13,582 nucleotides of DNA from DSOT01 sp052386775. GTDB taxonomy: Bacteria; Pseudomonadota; Gammaproteobacteria; Burkholderiales; SG8-41. Positions 1-7,029 of the stretch are shown piece after piece. The translations under genes were made by a program, and so were the position numbers. Where the stretch lies: NCBI GenBank assembly GCA_052386775.1, contig JBQTJV010000277.1, positions 1 to 13,582 on the forward strand. The letters are read 5' to 3'. The notes beneath the pieces are model-generated. The model had not been told where the DNA came from, did not search any database, and worked only from the letters and a program-made list of their open reading frames with translations. The stretch's first letter is position 1, and each line of letters starts with the position of its first letter.

Positions 1-23
1 GAGACCCTCGTATTTCTTGGTAT

Positions 24-47
24 TCTCTGTGCCTCTGTGTCTCTGTG
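24..47. repeat. Perfect tandem octamer, three copies of YCTCTGTG
   Basis: Three consecutive 8-base units (tctctgtg, cctctgtg, tctctgtg) lie head to tail and end 22 bases before the start codon of the first gene. They are pyrimidine/TG-rich and unlike the GC-rich coding DNA around them. Their function is unknown. They could be a short dispersed intergenic repeat or part of the leader of the reductase gene. The tract itself is plain in the sequence; any role is inference. Confidence 0.7.
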
Positions 48-69
48 GTTTGATTCCCGGGAGGTTTAT

Positions 70-954
70 ATGAGCAACATCGGCTTCGTCGGACTCGGCA
101 TCATGGGCAAGCCCATGGCAATCAACCTGATCAAGGGCGGCCACACGCTGTTCCTGCACTCGCGCAGCGGCGTGCCGCAGGAACTCGCATCTGCCGGAGG
201 AAAAGCGTGCGCTTCCGCCAGGGAAGTGGCACAGAAAGCCGACATCGTCATCACCATGGTCCCCGACACGCCCGACGTCGAGAAGGTGCTGTTCGGTGCA
301 AACGGGGTCGCGGAAGGGCTCTCCAGGGACAAGATCGTCGTGGATATGAGTTCCATTTCGCCGATCGAGACCAAGCGCTACGCCAGGCGCATCAACGAAC
401 TGGGCTGCGAGTACGTGGACGCGCCGGTTTCCGGGGGCGAAGTGGGCGCCAAGAATGCGGCGCTGACGATCATGGCCGGGGGCAGCGAGGCGACATTCGC
501 CAGAGTGAAGCCCATTTTCGAACTCATGGGCAAGAACATCACGCTGGTGGGCGGTAACGGCGACGGGCAGACCTGCAAGGTCGCGAACCAGATCATCGTC
601 GCGCTCAATATCGAAGCGGTGGGCGAGGCGCTGCTTTTTGCCGCCAAGGCGGGCGCCGATCCCGCGAAAGTGCGTCAGGCGCTGATGGGCGGATTCGCCG
701 CATCGCGCATTCTCGAAGTGCACGGCGAACGCATGATCAAGCGTACGTTCGATCCGGGATTCCGCATCGAGCTGCACCAGAAGGACCTGTCATTGGCGCT
801 CTCCGGCGCGCGGGCGATGGGACTCTCCCTGCCGAATACCGCTACGGCACAGGAACTCTTCAACTGCTGCGTCGCCAATGGCGGCGCGAAGTGGGACCAC
901 TCGGCGCTCGTGCGCGCGCTCGAAAAAATGGCGAACCACGAAGTGGCGAAGTGA
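70..954 (+). CDS. glxR: 2-hydroxy-3-oxopropionate (tartronate semialdehyde) reductase family protein
   Basis: This is a 294-residue enzyme of the 3-hydroxyisobutyrate dehydrogenase superfamily. It is predicted to reduce tartronate semialdehyde to D-glycerate with NAD(P)H in the cytosol, a step of the glyoxylate-to-glycerate route. The N-terminal Rossmann motif GLGIMG is at residues 8-13, the substrate-binding DAPVSGG motif at 118-124, and the conserved catalytic lysine at about K170 in GQTCKVANQ. A second conserved lysine in HQKDL is at K238. Length matches the family (about 290-300). ATG at 70 was preferred over an in-frame start at 37 because GGGAGG at 59-64 is well placed and the family starts just before the Rossmann strand. 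The next gene begins 10 bases after the stop, so the two are probably co-transcribed. The neighbouring glycolate oxidase genes fit GlxR/GarR, but 3-hydroxyisobutyrate dehydrogenase or a succinate semialdehyde reductase relative cannot be excluded by eye. Confidence 0.88.
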   Translation: MSNIGFVGLGIMGKPMAINLIKGGHTLFLHSRSGVPQELASAGGKACASAREVAQKADIVITMVPDTPDVEKVLFGANGVAEGLSRDKIVVDMSSISPIETKRYARRINELGCEYVDAPVSGGEVGAKNAALTIMAGGSEATFARVKPIFELMGKNITLVGGNGDGQTCKVANQIIVALNIEAVGEALLFAAKAGADPAKVRQALMGGFAASRILEVHGERMIKRTFDPGFRIELHQKDLSLALSGARAMGLSLPNTATAQELFNCCVANGGAKWDHSALVRALEKMANHEVAK

Positions 955-964
955 CAAAGCCAGG

Positions 965-2371
965 ATGAATCAGCCCGCGCCAGGTTCCCGCTTTCGCAAG
1001 CCGCTACCGGCAGCGCTGCTCGCGGAACTGCAGGCTCGCCTGGGGGAGCGCTTTACCACGGCACCCGCCGCACGCGAGCAGCACGGAAAGGACGAATCGG
1101 CACATCCGGCGATGCCCCCGGAGGCCGTTGCCTATCCCCTCACCACCGAGGAAGTCGCGGCTGTCGTAACGGTCAGCCACGCGCATCATGTTCCCATCGT
1201 GCCGTTCGGCGCCGGCAGCTCGGTGGAGGGGCACGTGCTCGCGATACACGGCGGCATCTGCATAGACCTGACCCGCATGAACCGCGTGGTGGCCGTTCAT
1301 CCCGACGATCTCGATGCGACCGTGCAAGCCGGTGTGACCCGCAAGCAGTTGAATCGGCATCTCCACGACACGGGGCTGTTCTTTCCGATCGATCCCGGCG
1401 CGGATGCGACGCTGGGCGGCATGGCCGCCACGCGGGCGTCGGGCACCAACGCCGTGCGCTACGGCACGATGAAGGAAAACGTTCTGGGACTCACCGTGGT
1501 GCTCGCCGACGGCACGGTGGTCCGCACCGGCGGTCGCGCGCGCAAGTCTTCCGCCGGATACGATCTCTCGCGGCTCATGATCGGCTCCGAAGGCACGCTC
1601 GGGGTCATTACGGAAATTACGCTTCGTCTCTATCCCCAGCCCGAGGCCCAGGCCGCCGCAATATGCGCCTTTCCTGCCGTGGATGCTGCGGTGCGCACGG
1701 TCATTCAGACGATACAGATGGGGGTCCCGGTCGCGCGCTGCGAGCTGCTCGATGCGCTGACCCTCCGCGCGGTGAATCAGTACAGCAAGCTGGAGCTGCG
1801 CGAGGCGCCGACGTTGTTCTGGGAGTTTCACGGCACGCAGGCGAGCGTGGAAGAACAGTCGCGCACCGTGCAGGACGTCTCGCGGGAATTCGGCGGTCTC
1901 GATTTCGAGTGGGCCACGCGGCAGGAGGAGCGCACGCGGCTGTGGCAGGCGCGGCACGACGCTTATCCGGCGTGCCGCAGGCTGCGGCCGGGGAGCCTGG
2001 CATTCTCCACGGACGTGTGCGTGCCGATCTCCCGGCTCGCCGAATGCATCGCGGAAAGCAACGAGGATATCGCGCGGGCCTCGATTCCCGTGGCGCTATT
2101 CGGCCACGTCGGCGACGGTAATTTTCACCTGGTGGTTTTGATCGCCCCCGACAATCCGGCGGAAATCACGGAAGCCGATGAATTGAATCGCCGCGTCGTG
2201 ATGCGCGCCCTGGCGATGGGCGGCACCTGCACCGGCGAGCACGGGATCGGCCTCGGCAAGCTCGACTTCCTGATCGCCGAGCATGGGCCGGCGGTTCAAG
2301 TCATGGCGCTCATCAAGAAAGCGCTCGACCCGCGGAACATCATGAATCCGGGGAAGATATTACGTTGCTAG
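965..2371 (+). CDS. FAD-linked D-2-hydroxyacid oxidase, D-lactate dehydrogenase (cytochrome)-like
   Basis: This 468-residue flavoprotein of the GlcD/DLD family probably oxidises D-lactate or a related D-2-hydroxy acid and passes electrons to a respiratory carrier. The FAD-binding PCMH-type domain spans roughly residues 50-230, with PFGAGSSVEGH at 80-90 and a GYDLSRLMIGSEGTLG segment ending near 213. The C-terminal FAD-linked oxidase domain carries HVGDGNFH at 381-388 and TCTGEHGIGLGK at 421-432, and ends in the usual DPxxIMNPGKI tail. ATG at 965 was chosen because CAGGA lies close upstream and the longer frame from 878 only runs through the 3' end of the reductase gene. It is a distant paralogue of the glcD downstream, so the window holds two such oxidases. 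It has no glcE/glcF partners of its own, which favours a stand-alone LDHD-type enzyme. Exact substrate is not readable from sequence. Confidence 0.88.
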   Translation: MNQPAPGSRFRKPLPAALLAELQARLGERFTTAPAAREQHGKDESAHPAMPPEAVAYPLTTEEVAAVVTVSHAHHVPIVPFGAGSSVEGHVLAIHGGICIDLTRMNRVVAVHPDDLDATVQAGVTRKQLNRHLHDTGLFFPIDPGADATLGGMAATRASGTNAVRYGTMKENVLGLTVVLADGTVVRTGGRARKSSAGYDLSRLMIGSEGTLGVITEITLRLYPQPEAQAAAICAFPAVDAAVRTVIQTIQMGVPVARCELLDALTLRAVNQYSKLELREAPTLFWEFHGTQASVEEQSRTVQDVSREFGGLDFEWATRQEERTRLWQARHDAYPACRRLRPGSLAFSTDVCVPISRLAECIAESNEDIARASIPVALFGHVGDGNFHLVVLIAPDNPAEITEADELNRRVVMRALAMGGTCTGEHGIGLGKLDFLIAEHGPAVQVMALIKKALDPRNIMNPGKILRC

Positions 2372-2377
2372 AGCAGT

Positions 2378-2401
2378 GCCCGGGTCCCGAGCTGTCCGGG
2401 C
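2378..2401. terminator. Possible bidirectional hairpin between convergent genes
   Basis: GCCCGG at 2378-2383 is the exact reverse complement of CCGGGC at 2396-2401, with a 12-base loop. It fills most of the 30-base gap between two genes that converge. There is no T-tract on either side, so it would be a weak intrinsic terminator at best, possibly acting only as a 3'-end stabilising stem. Confidence 0.35.
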
Positions 2402-3169
2402 TTACCCACACCATGGCGAGCGCTGCATCAGCGCCTGGCATTCCGGCGATTTGCGTTTTTCAGGCGTGATCGACCGTATCGCATCGTCGCTCTGAACGCG
2501 GCGCCAGTGGTCGCTCCACGCTCGGTACGGTGTCGCGGGCTGTCCCCTGCCCTTCTGCTCCTTGGCGGACCATAGCCCGCCGCTGTTGAAGCTGAAGATC
2601 GGGTCGAGATCAGGGCGGCTGGAGGCGGGCAGGATGGCGTGGTTGATGTTGTCGAGAATGAGCGGCTCGGCGTCGGGTCGCTCGTAATAGGCGAGCACCA
2701 TATGGGCGCCGGTGAACGCGCCCTGCCCGCCGCGGCGATACACCGCATACACGATACGGAGCTTGGAATCCTCCACGCCGAGCGCCTTCAGACTGAAGTA
2801 CTTGGCGATCGAGAAGTCCTCGCAATCGCCGCCGTCGTTGGCCAGGAACTCGGCCGGCTTGGCCCAGTAGTCCTCGGCACACCACATCACCGGATCGCAA
2901 TAGAAAGGCGTACGCTGCATGAAGTCGTTCACCATCCGGAGCTTTGCCGGATCCGCGGCGCTGCGGTTGCCCGGCGCGGACAGCAGTTCCTTCCAGCCGG
3001 TGAGCCGCGCCCGTATGGTGGTGCGTTCCGCATCGTTGGTGGCGAGCGACTCGACAAGCTGCCCGATTCTGTCGTCGGTGATGTCCGCGAGATCCGCCGC
3101 CGACCAGCTCATGGCGGCCGCGCTGAGCAGCACTCCCAGTGAACCCGCCACGAATACTCCCCGCAGCAT
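2402..3169 (-). CDS. Bacterial transglutaminase-like cysteine proteinase (BTLCP family), periplasmic
   Basis: This 255-residue protein has an N-terminal signal peptide: a hydrophobic stretch at about residues 4-21 followed by a likely cleavage region near SWSAAD. The mature part shows the papain-like triad of the BTLCP family: cysteine C116 in GGDCEDFSIAK, histidine H156 in GAHMVLAYYE, and aspartate D173 in LILDNI. The best-known members (LapG of Pseudomonas) are periplasmic proteases that cleave large surface adhesins. Here there is no LapD-like receptor or adhesin gene nearby, so the substrate is unknown. The start codon lies 9 bases after the stop of the upstream mgtC-like gene on the same strand, suggesting one transcript. 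No strong ribosome-binding site is visible, which would fit translational coupling. Family assignment is firm from motifs; a LapG-like role is inference. Confidence 0.85.
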   Translation of the reverse strand: MLRGVFVAGSLGVLLSAAAMSWSAADLADITDDRIGQLVESLATNDAERTTIRARLTGWKELLSAPGNRSAADPAKLRMVNDFMQRTPFYCDPVMWCAEDYWAKPAEFLANDGGDCEDFSIAKYFSLKALGVEDSKLRIVYAVYRRGGQGAFTGAHMVLAYYERPDAEPLILDNINHAILPASSRPDLDPIFSFNSGGLWSAKEQKGRGQPATPYRAWSDHWRRVQSDDAIRSITPEKRKSPECQALMQRSPWCG

Positions 3170-3178
3170 TCGTCGCGA

Positions 3179-3871
3179 TCAATCGCCGGTCGGTGCAATG
3201 CGAAACTCGAGCACCGTTTGCGATGCATTGAGCGTTTCCGAAAGCGAGCGCAGATTGTCCTGATCGAGGGTCCTCAGCACCATCCGGTATTCGAAGTGCT
3301 TGCCTTCGCTGGTGAGCCGATAGTTCAAATTGGCGATCGAAAATCCGTGATCGGCAACCACCCGCCGCAGTTCGAATTCCGGCATCGCGCCGTTACGCTG
3401 GAAGCGCACCGTGAAATGCGCGTAGAACTTGGCGCGCAAGCGATTTTCGATCCAGCGAAAGGCCGACAGGGTGCCCAGCGTCAGCGCCGCCGCCAGCCCC
3501 GCCGGAAAGTAGAACCCGATTCCCACCAGGATGCCGATCGCGGCCGTGATCCAGATCGAAGCCGCCGTGGTCAGCCCGCGCACCGTGAAACCCTCCTTCA
3601 TGATGGCGCCCGCACCCAGAAAGCCGATGCCGGTCATGATGCCCTGGGCCATGCGGGTGGGATCGACGACGACGCGCTCCAGCCTGCCGGTGACGAACCA
3701 CTGGCTCTCATAGACCGTCACCAGCATGAGCAGTGCGGACGCCATGCACACCAGCGTATGGGTCCGAAAACCGGCGGGGCGGCCGTGGTAGCTGCGCTCT
3801 ATCCCGATCAGGCCGCCGATGACCAGCGCGCTGCAGAGCCGCAGCGCGATCTCCATGTATTCTTCGAGCAT
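3179..3871 (-). CDS. MgtC/SapB family inner-membrane protein
   Basis: The 230-residue product has an N-terminal membrane domain of about 140 residues with four or five hydrophobic segments (roughly 10-25, 38-53, 78-92, 103-120, 122-138) and a soluble C-terminal domain (about 150-225) that resembles the ACT-like domain of MgtC. The family's hallmark stretches are present: GGLIGIERSYHGRPAGFRTH starting at residue 19, and GIGFLGAGAIMKEG at 81-94 followed by VRGLTTAASIW. MgtC proteins are linked to survival at low magnesium and, in some bacteria, to regulation of ATP synthase or phosphate uptake; the function of generic members is unsettled. ATG at 3871 has a GGAGG 13 bases upstream, which is further than ideal; the ATG six codons in would be further still. 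A TACAAT -10-like box lies upstream at 3907-3912. The protease gene follows directly. Confidence 0.88.
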   Translation of the reverse strand: MLEEYMEIALRLCSALVIGGLIGIERSYHGRPAGFRTHTLVCMASALLMLVTVYESQWFVTGRLERVVVDPTRMAQGIMTGIGFLGAGAIMKEGFTVRGLTTAASIWITAAIGILVGIGFYFPAGLAAALTLGTLSAFRWIENRLRAKFYAHFTVRFQRNGAMPEFELRRVVADHGFSIANLNYRLTSEGKHFEYRMVLRTLDQDNLRSLSETLNASQTVLEFRIAPTGD

Positions 3872-3965
3872 GTTCTTCTTGTATCCTCCGTGCCGAACGC
3901 GAGTTCATTGTAGCCCGGCGCCCGCGGGTTAGGGGTCCGCCCGTCAACTGGGCTAGAATTTGTCC
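3872..3965. promoter_or_regulatory. Divergent promoter region between the mgtC-like gene and glcD
   Basis: These 94 bases separate two divergently transcribed genes and must hold both promoters or their regulation. On the minus strand TACAAT (3907-3912, read on the complement) is a good -10 candidate for the mgtC-like gene. A minus-strand TTGACG at 3942-3947 lies 29 bases further upstream, too far for a normal -35. On the plus strand TAGAAT at 3954-3959 ends only 6 bases before the glcD ATG. No -35 partner is evident for it. These boxes are seen directly; their use is inference. Confidence 0.4.
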
Positions 3966-5456
3966 ATGTCGGCACTCGCTGCAGCAGTCGCGCCGGATTC
4001 TGCCCGGCAAGAGCAGGTCGTGAGCGCGCTGCGCGCCTTGCTTCCTCGCGACGCCGTGCTCTCGCACGCCGAGGAGGTAAAGCCCTATGAGTGCGACGGA
4101 CTCTCCGCCTACCGGCAATCGCCGATGGTGGTGGCGCTCCCCGAGAATGAAGCGCAGGTCCAGCGCGTTCTGCGCAGGTGCCGGGATCTCGGCGTGCCGG
4201 TGATTGCCCGCGGCGCGGGAACGGGACTGTCCGGCGGCGCCCTGCCCCGCTGCGACGGCGTGCTGCTCTCGCTCGCCAAGCTGATGCGCATCCTGGAGAT
4301 CGACGCGCAAGCGCGTACCGCGCGGGTCCAGCCGGGCGTGCGCAATCTGGCCATCTCGGAAGCGGCAGCCCCGTATGGTTTGTACTATGCGCCGGATCCG
4401 TCGAGCCAGATCGCGTGCTCGATCGGCGGCAACGTCGCCGAAAACGCAGGCGGCATGCACTGCCTCAAATACGGACTGACCGTCCACAACATTCTCAGCC
4501 TTCGCGCCTATACCCTGGAAGGCGAATTGCTGGAGATCGGCAGCGACGGGCTCGACGCACCGGGATACGATTTGCTCGCGCTGATGACCGGATCCGAGGG
4601 CATGCTCGCCGTCATCACCGAAGTCACCGTCAAGCTCCTGCCGAAACCGGAGCGTGCGCAGTGCATCCTCGCGGCTTTCGATGACGTCGCAAAAGCGGGT
4701 GCCGCGGTCGCCAGCATCATCGCCGCCGGCATCATTCCCGCCGGTCTGGAGATGATGGACAGGATCACGACCGGCGCGGTGGAACCTTTCGTGCACGCCG
4801 GCTACCCGCTCGATGCGGAGGCGGTCCTGCTCTGCGAATCCGACGGCAATGCCGAGGAGGTCGCCGACGAGATCGGGCGCATGAAGGCGGTCATGGCGGC
4901 GAGCGGCGCGAGCGAGATCCGCATCTCGCAGAACGAACCCGAGCGCATGCGGTTCTGGGCGGGGCGCAAGGCGGCGTTTCCGGCGGCCGGACGCGTCTCC
5001 CCGGATTATTACTGCATGGATGGCACCATTCCGAAAAAGGCGCTGCCGCGCGTGTTGAACGAAATCACGGCGCTGTCCAAGGAATACGGCTTGCGCTGCA
5101 TGAACGTCTTTCACGCCGGCGACGGGACTCTGCACCCGCTGATCCTCTACGACGCAAACCAGCCGGGAGAACTCGCCCGCACCGAGGCCTTCGGCGCCCG
5201 CATCCTCAAGCTCTCTATAGACGTAGGCGGCACGATCACCGGCGAGCACGGCGTCGGCGTCGAAAAGATCGACGCGATGTGCGAACAGTTCCGCGCTCCG
5301 GAACTGGAGACCTTCCACGCGGTGAAGCGGGCGTTCGATCCCGACACGCTGCTCAATCCCGGCAAAGCCGTGCCGACGCTGCATCGCTGCGCGGAACTCG
5401 GCCGCATGCACGTTCACGCGGGGCGGGAGAAGTTTCCCGATCTCCCGAGGTTTTGA
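3966..5456 (+). CDS. glcD: Glycolate oxidase subunit GlcD (FAD-binding)
   Basis: GlcD is the flavin-bearing catalytic subunit of the membrane-associated glycolate oxidase GlcDEF, which oxidises glycolate to glyoxylate. The product has 496 residues, close to the 499 of the E. coli protein. The PCMH FAD-binding domain includes ARGAGTGLSGGA at 81-92, SIGGNVAENAGG at 152-163 and GYDLLALMTGSEGMLA at 200-215. The C-terminal oxidase domain carries HAGDGTLHP at 383-391 and TGEHGVGVEK at 425-434, and ends with a DPxTLLNPGK motif. The first ATG at 3966 was chosen over the in-frame TTG two codons earlier. No Shine-Dalgarno sequence is visible, and TAGAAT just upstream raises the possibility of a leaderless or nearly leaderless message. 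The glcE frame begins around the glcD stop codon. Assignment as GlcD rather than a generic D-lactate dehydrogenase rests on the glcE and glcF neighbours. Confidence 0.95.
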   Translation: MSALAAAVAPDSARQEQVVSALRALLPRDAVLSHAEEVKPYECDGLSAYRQSPMVVALPENEAQVQRVLRRCRDLGVPVIARGAGTGLSGGALPRCDGVLLSLAKLMRILEIDAQARTARVQPGVRNLAISEAAAPYGLYYAPDPSSQIACSIGGNVAENAGGMHCLKYGLTVHNILSLRAYTLEGELLEIGSDGLDAPGYDLLALMTGSEGMLAVITEVTVKLLPKPERAQCILAAFDDVAKAGAAVASIIAAGIIPAGLEMMDRITTGAVEPFVHAGYPLDAEAVLLCESDGNAEEVADEIGRMKAVMAASGASEIRISQNEPERMRFWAGRKAAFPAAGRVSPDYYCMDGTIPKKALPRVLNEITALSKEYGLRCMNVFHAGDGTLHPLILYDANQPGELARTEAFGARILKLSIDVGGTITGEHGVGVEKIDAMCEQFRAPELETFHAVKRAFDPDTLLNPGKAVPTLHRCAELGRMHVHAGREKFPDLPRF

Positions 5457-5461
5457 TCGGC

Positions 5462-6517
5462 TTGGATCCCGCCGGCGAACTGGGAGAGGCGATACGCGCG
5501 GCGGCCGCATCACGCCGGGGGCTTCGCATACGCGGCGGCGGAACCAAGGATTTCTACGGGGGCGAACTGCAAGGCGACGTGTTGAGCACGACCGCCTGCC
5601 GCGGGATCGTGAACTACGAGCCCACCGAATTGGTCATCACCGCGCGGTGCGGCACGCTGCTCTCCGAAATCGAGGACACGATGCGCGAGCAGGGACAGAT
5701 GCTCGCGTTCGAGCCGCCGCACTTCGGGGAATCGGCAACGCTGGGCGGCTGCGTCGCGGCGGGACTTTCCGGCCCGCGACGCCCCTACGCCGGTGCGGTG
5801 CGCGATTTCGTACTGGGGGTACGGATGCTCGACGGCAAGGGCGCGGATCTGCGCTTCGGCGGCCAGGTCATGAAGAACGTCGCCGGCTACGATGTCTCGC
5901 GCCTCATGACCGGTTCTCTGGGCACCTTGGGCCTGATCCTCGAAGTTTCGCTGAAGGCGCTGCCGTTGCCGGTTGGTGAAGTCACCTTGCGCCGCGAGCA
6001 AAGCCAGGCCGAAGCCATTGCGCTGATGAATGAATGGGCCGGAAAACCCTTGCCGCTGTCCGCCACCTGTTACACGGGACAGTCGCTGTATGTACGGCTC
6101 TCCGGAGCAGCGGCGGCGGTGCGTGCGGCGCGCGAGCGACTCGGCGGCGACGACCTCGCGGATGGTCCGGCATTCTGGCGATCCGTGCGCGAGCACGAGG
6201 CGGATTTTTTCGCACTTCCCCAGCCGCTCTGGCGGCTTTCCGTCAAGCCCACCACGCCGCCGCTCAATATCGCCGGGCAGCAGTTGATCGAGTGGGGAGG
6301 CGCGCTGCGGTGGCTCAAATCCGACGCCGATGCGAAAGCCGTGAGAGAGGCCGCGGCTTTCGGCGGCGGGCATGCCACGCTTTTTCGCGGCGGCGACAAG
6401 TCAGTCGGCGTCTTCGCGCCGCTGCCCGCGGCCATGCAGACAATACACCGGCGCCTCAAGCAGAGTTTCGATCCGGCCGGCATCCTCAACCCTGCCCGGC
6501 TTTATGAGTGGATGTGA
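5462..6517 (+). CDS. glcE: Glycolate oxidase subunit GlcE (FAD-binding)
   Basis: GlcE is the second, shorter FAD-binding subunit of glycolate oxidase. Read from the TTG at 5462 the product has 351 residues, matching the usual length of about 350. It shows RGGGTKDFYG at 24-33, FGESATLGG near 88-96, and the stretch GGQVMKNVAGYDVSRLMTGS starting at 133, followed by LGTLG. It closes with FDPAGILNP, typical of the family. No ATG is available near the expected N-terminus: the only one in frame is at 5279, deep inside glcD. Two TTG codons are possible. The one at 5453 overlaps the glcD stop but sits only 2 bases from GAGG (5447-5450); the one at 5462 is 11 bases from it and is preferred. Expression is probably coupled to glcD. 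The product is certain; the start is not. Confidence 0.92.
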   Translation: MDPAGELGEAIRAAAASRRGLRIRGGGTKDFYGGELQGDVLSTTACRGIVNYEPTELVITARCGTLLSEIEDTMREQGQMLAFEPPHFGESATLGGCVAAGLSGPRRPYAGAVRDFVLGVRMLDGKGADLRFGGQVMKNVAGYDVSRLMTGSLGTLGLILEVSLKALPLPVGEVTLRREQSQAEAIALMNEWAGKPLPLSATCYTGQSLYVRLSGAAAAVRAARERLGGDDLADGPAFWRSVREHEADFFALPQPLWRLSVKPTTPPLNIAGQQLIEWGGALRWLKSDADAKAVREAAAFGGGHATLFRGGDKSVGVFAPLPAAMQTIHRRLKQSFDPAGILNPARLYEWM

Positions 6518-6520
6518 GCC

Positions 6521-7018
6521 ATGGCCAATAATTTCCTGGAGCAACTGGTTGCCGAATGGTACGAATACAAGGGCTACTTTGTCCGGCGCAATGTGCCCGT
6601 CGGCAAGCGGGCGCGCGGCGGGTACGAATCGGAACTCGATGTGGTGGCGTTCAATCCCACGCTGCGTCATCTGGTCCACATCGAGCCTTCGCTCGATGCA
6701 GAAAGCTGGGAAAAGCGCGAACGCCTGTTCAGAAAAAAGTTCGAAGCGGGGCGCAAGTACATCCCGGACCTTTTCGACGGCTTCGAACTGCCGCTCGACA
6801 TCGAACAGATCGCCATTCTGGTTTTTGCGAGCAGGAGCAACCATCCCACCCTCGGCGGCGCCAAGGTGCTGCTGATTTCCGATCTCATGCGCCTGATCAT
6901 GGAGGACCTGGGCGACAAGAAGCTCATATCCAACCTGGTGCCCGAGCACCACACCCATCTTCGGACCCTGCAGTTCGTCATCGAGTACCGCAAGAAAGTG
7001 TTCGACACGCTGCGCTGA
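6521..7018 (+). CDS. Small uncharacterised protein with a possible PD-(D/E)XK nuclease-like core
   Basis: I do not recognise this 165-residue protein as a named family. It begins 3 bases after the glcE stop and ends 11 bases before glcF, so it belongs to the operon by position. No signal peptide or membrane segment is visible. The N-terminal half has the order of a restriction-endonuclease-like fold: an amphipathic helix (FLEQLVAEWYEYKG, 5-18), a strand (YFVRRNVPVG, 19-28), then ELDVVAF with D40, a short turn, and LVHIEPS with E55. In classical PD-(D/E)XK enzymes the last position is lysine; here it is serine 57, so activity may be altered or lost. The C-terminal half has hydrophobic strands (IAILVFAS near 96-103, KVLLISDLM near 114-122) and charged helices. 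Codon use matches the neighbours. The reading frame is well supported by packing and composition; the nuclease-like reading is inference from motif spacing, and it could be an unrelated alpha/beta protein. Confidence 0.72.
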   Translation: MANNFLEQLVAEWYEYKGYFVRRNVPVGKRARGGYESELDVVAFNPTLRHLVHIEPSLDAESWEKRERLFRKKFEAGRKYIPDLFDGFELPLDIEQIAILVFASRSNHPTLGGAKVLLISDLMRLIMEDLGDKKLISNLVPEHHTHLRTLQFVIEYRKKVFDTLR

Positions 7019-7029
7019 GCCCTGCGTCC

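Noticed and set aside
37..69. Upstream in-frame start for the reductase, adding 11 residues
   Set aside because: It would place coding sequence in the tandem octamer and lacks a ribosome-binding site. ATG at 70 has GGGAGG at proper spacing and matches the family N-terminus.
1004..1957. Minus-strand open frame of 317 codons within the D-lactate dehydrogenase-like gene
   Set aside because: It lies wholly inside a gene with complete FAD-oxidase motifs and has shadow-type composition.
3708..5513. Minus-strand open frame of 601 codons opposite glcD
   Set aside because: It is antisense to glcD and the 5' part of the mgtC-like gene, both with clear family motifs. The translation is rich in Arg, His and Ala with no recognisable domain, as expected for an open shadow frame in GC-rich DNA.
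6521..7018. Reading the small operon gene as an active restriction enzyme or part of a restriction-modification or defence system
   Set aside because: There is no methyltransferase, helicase or other defence gene nearby, and the catalytic lysine position holds serine. Only a fold-level resemblance can be argued.
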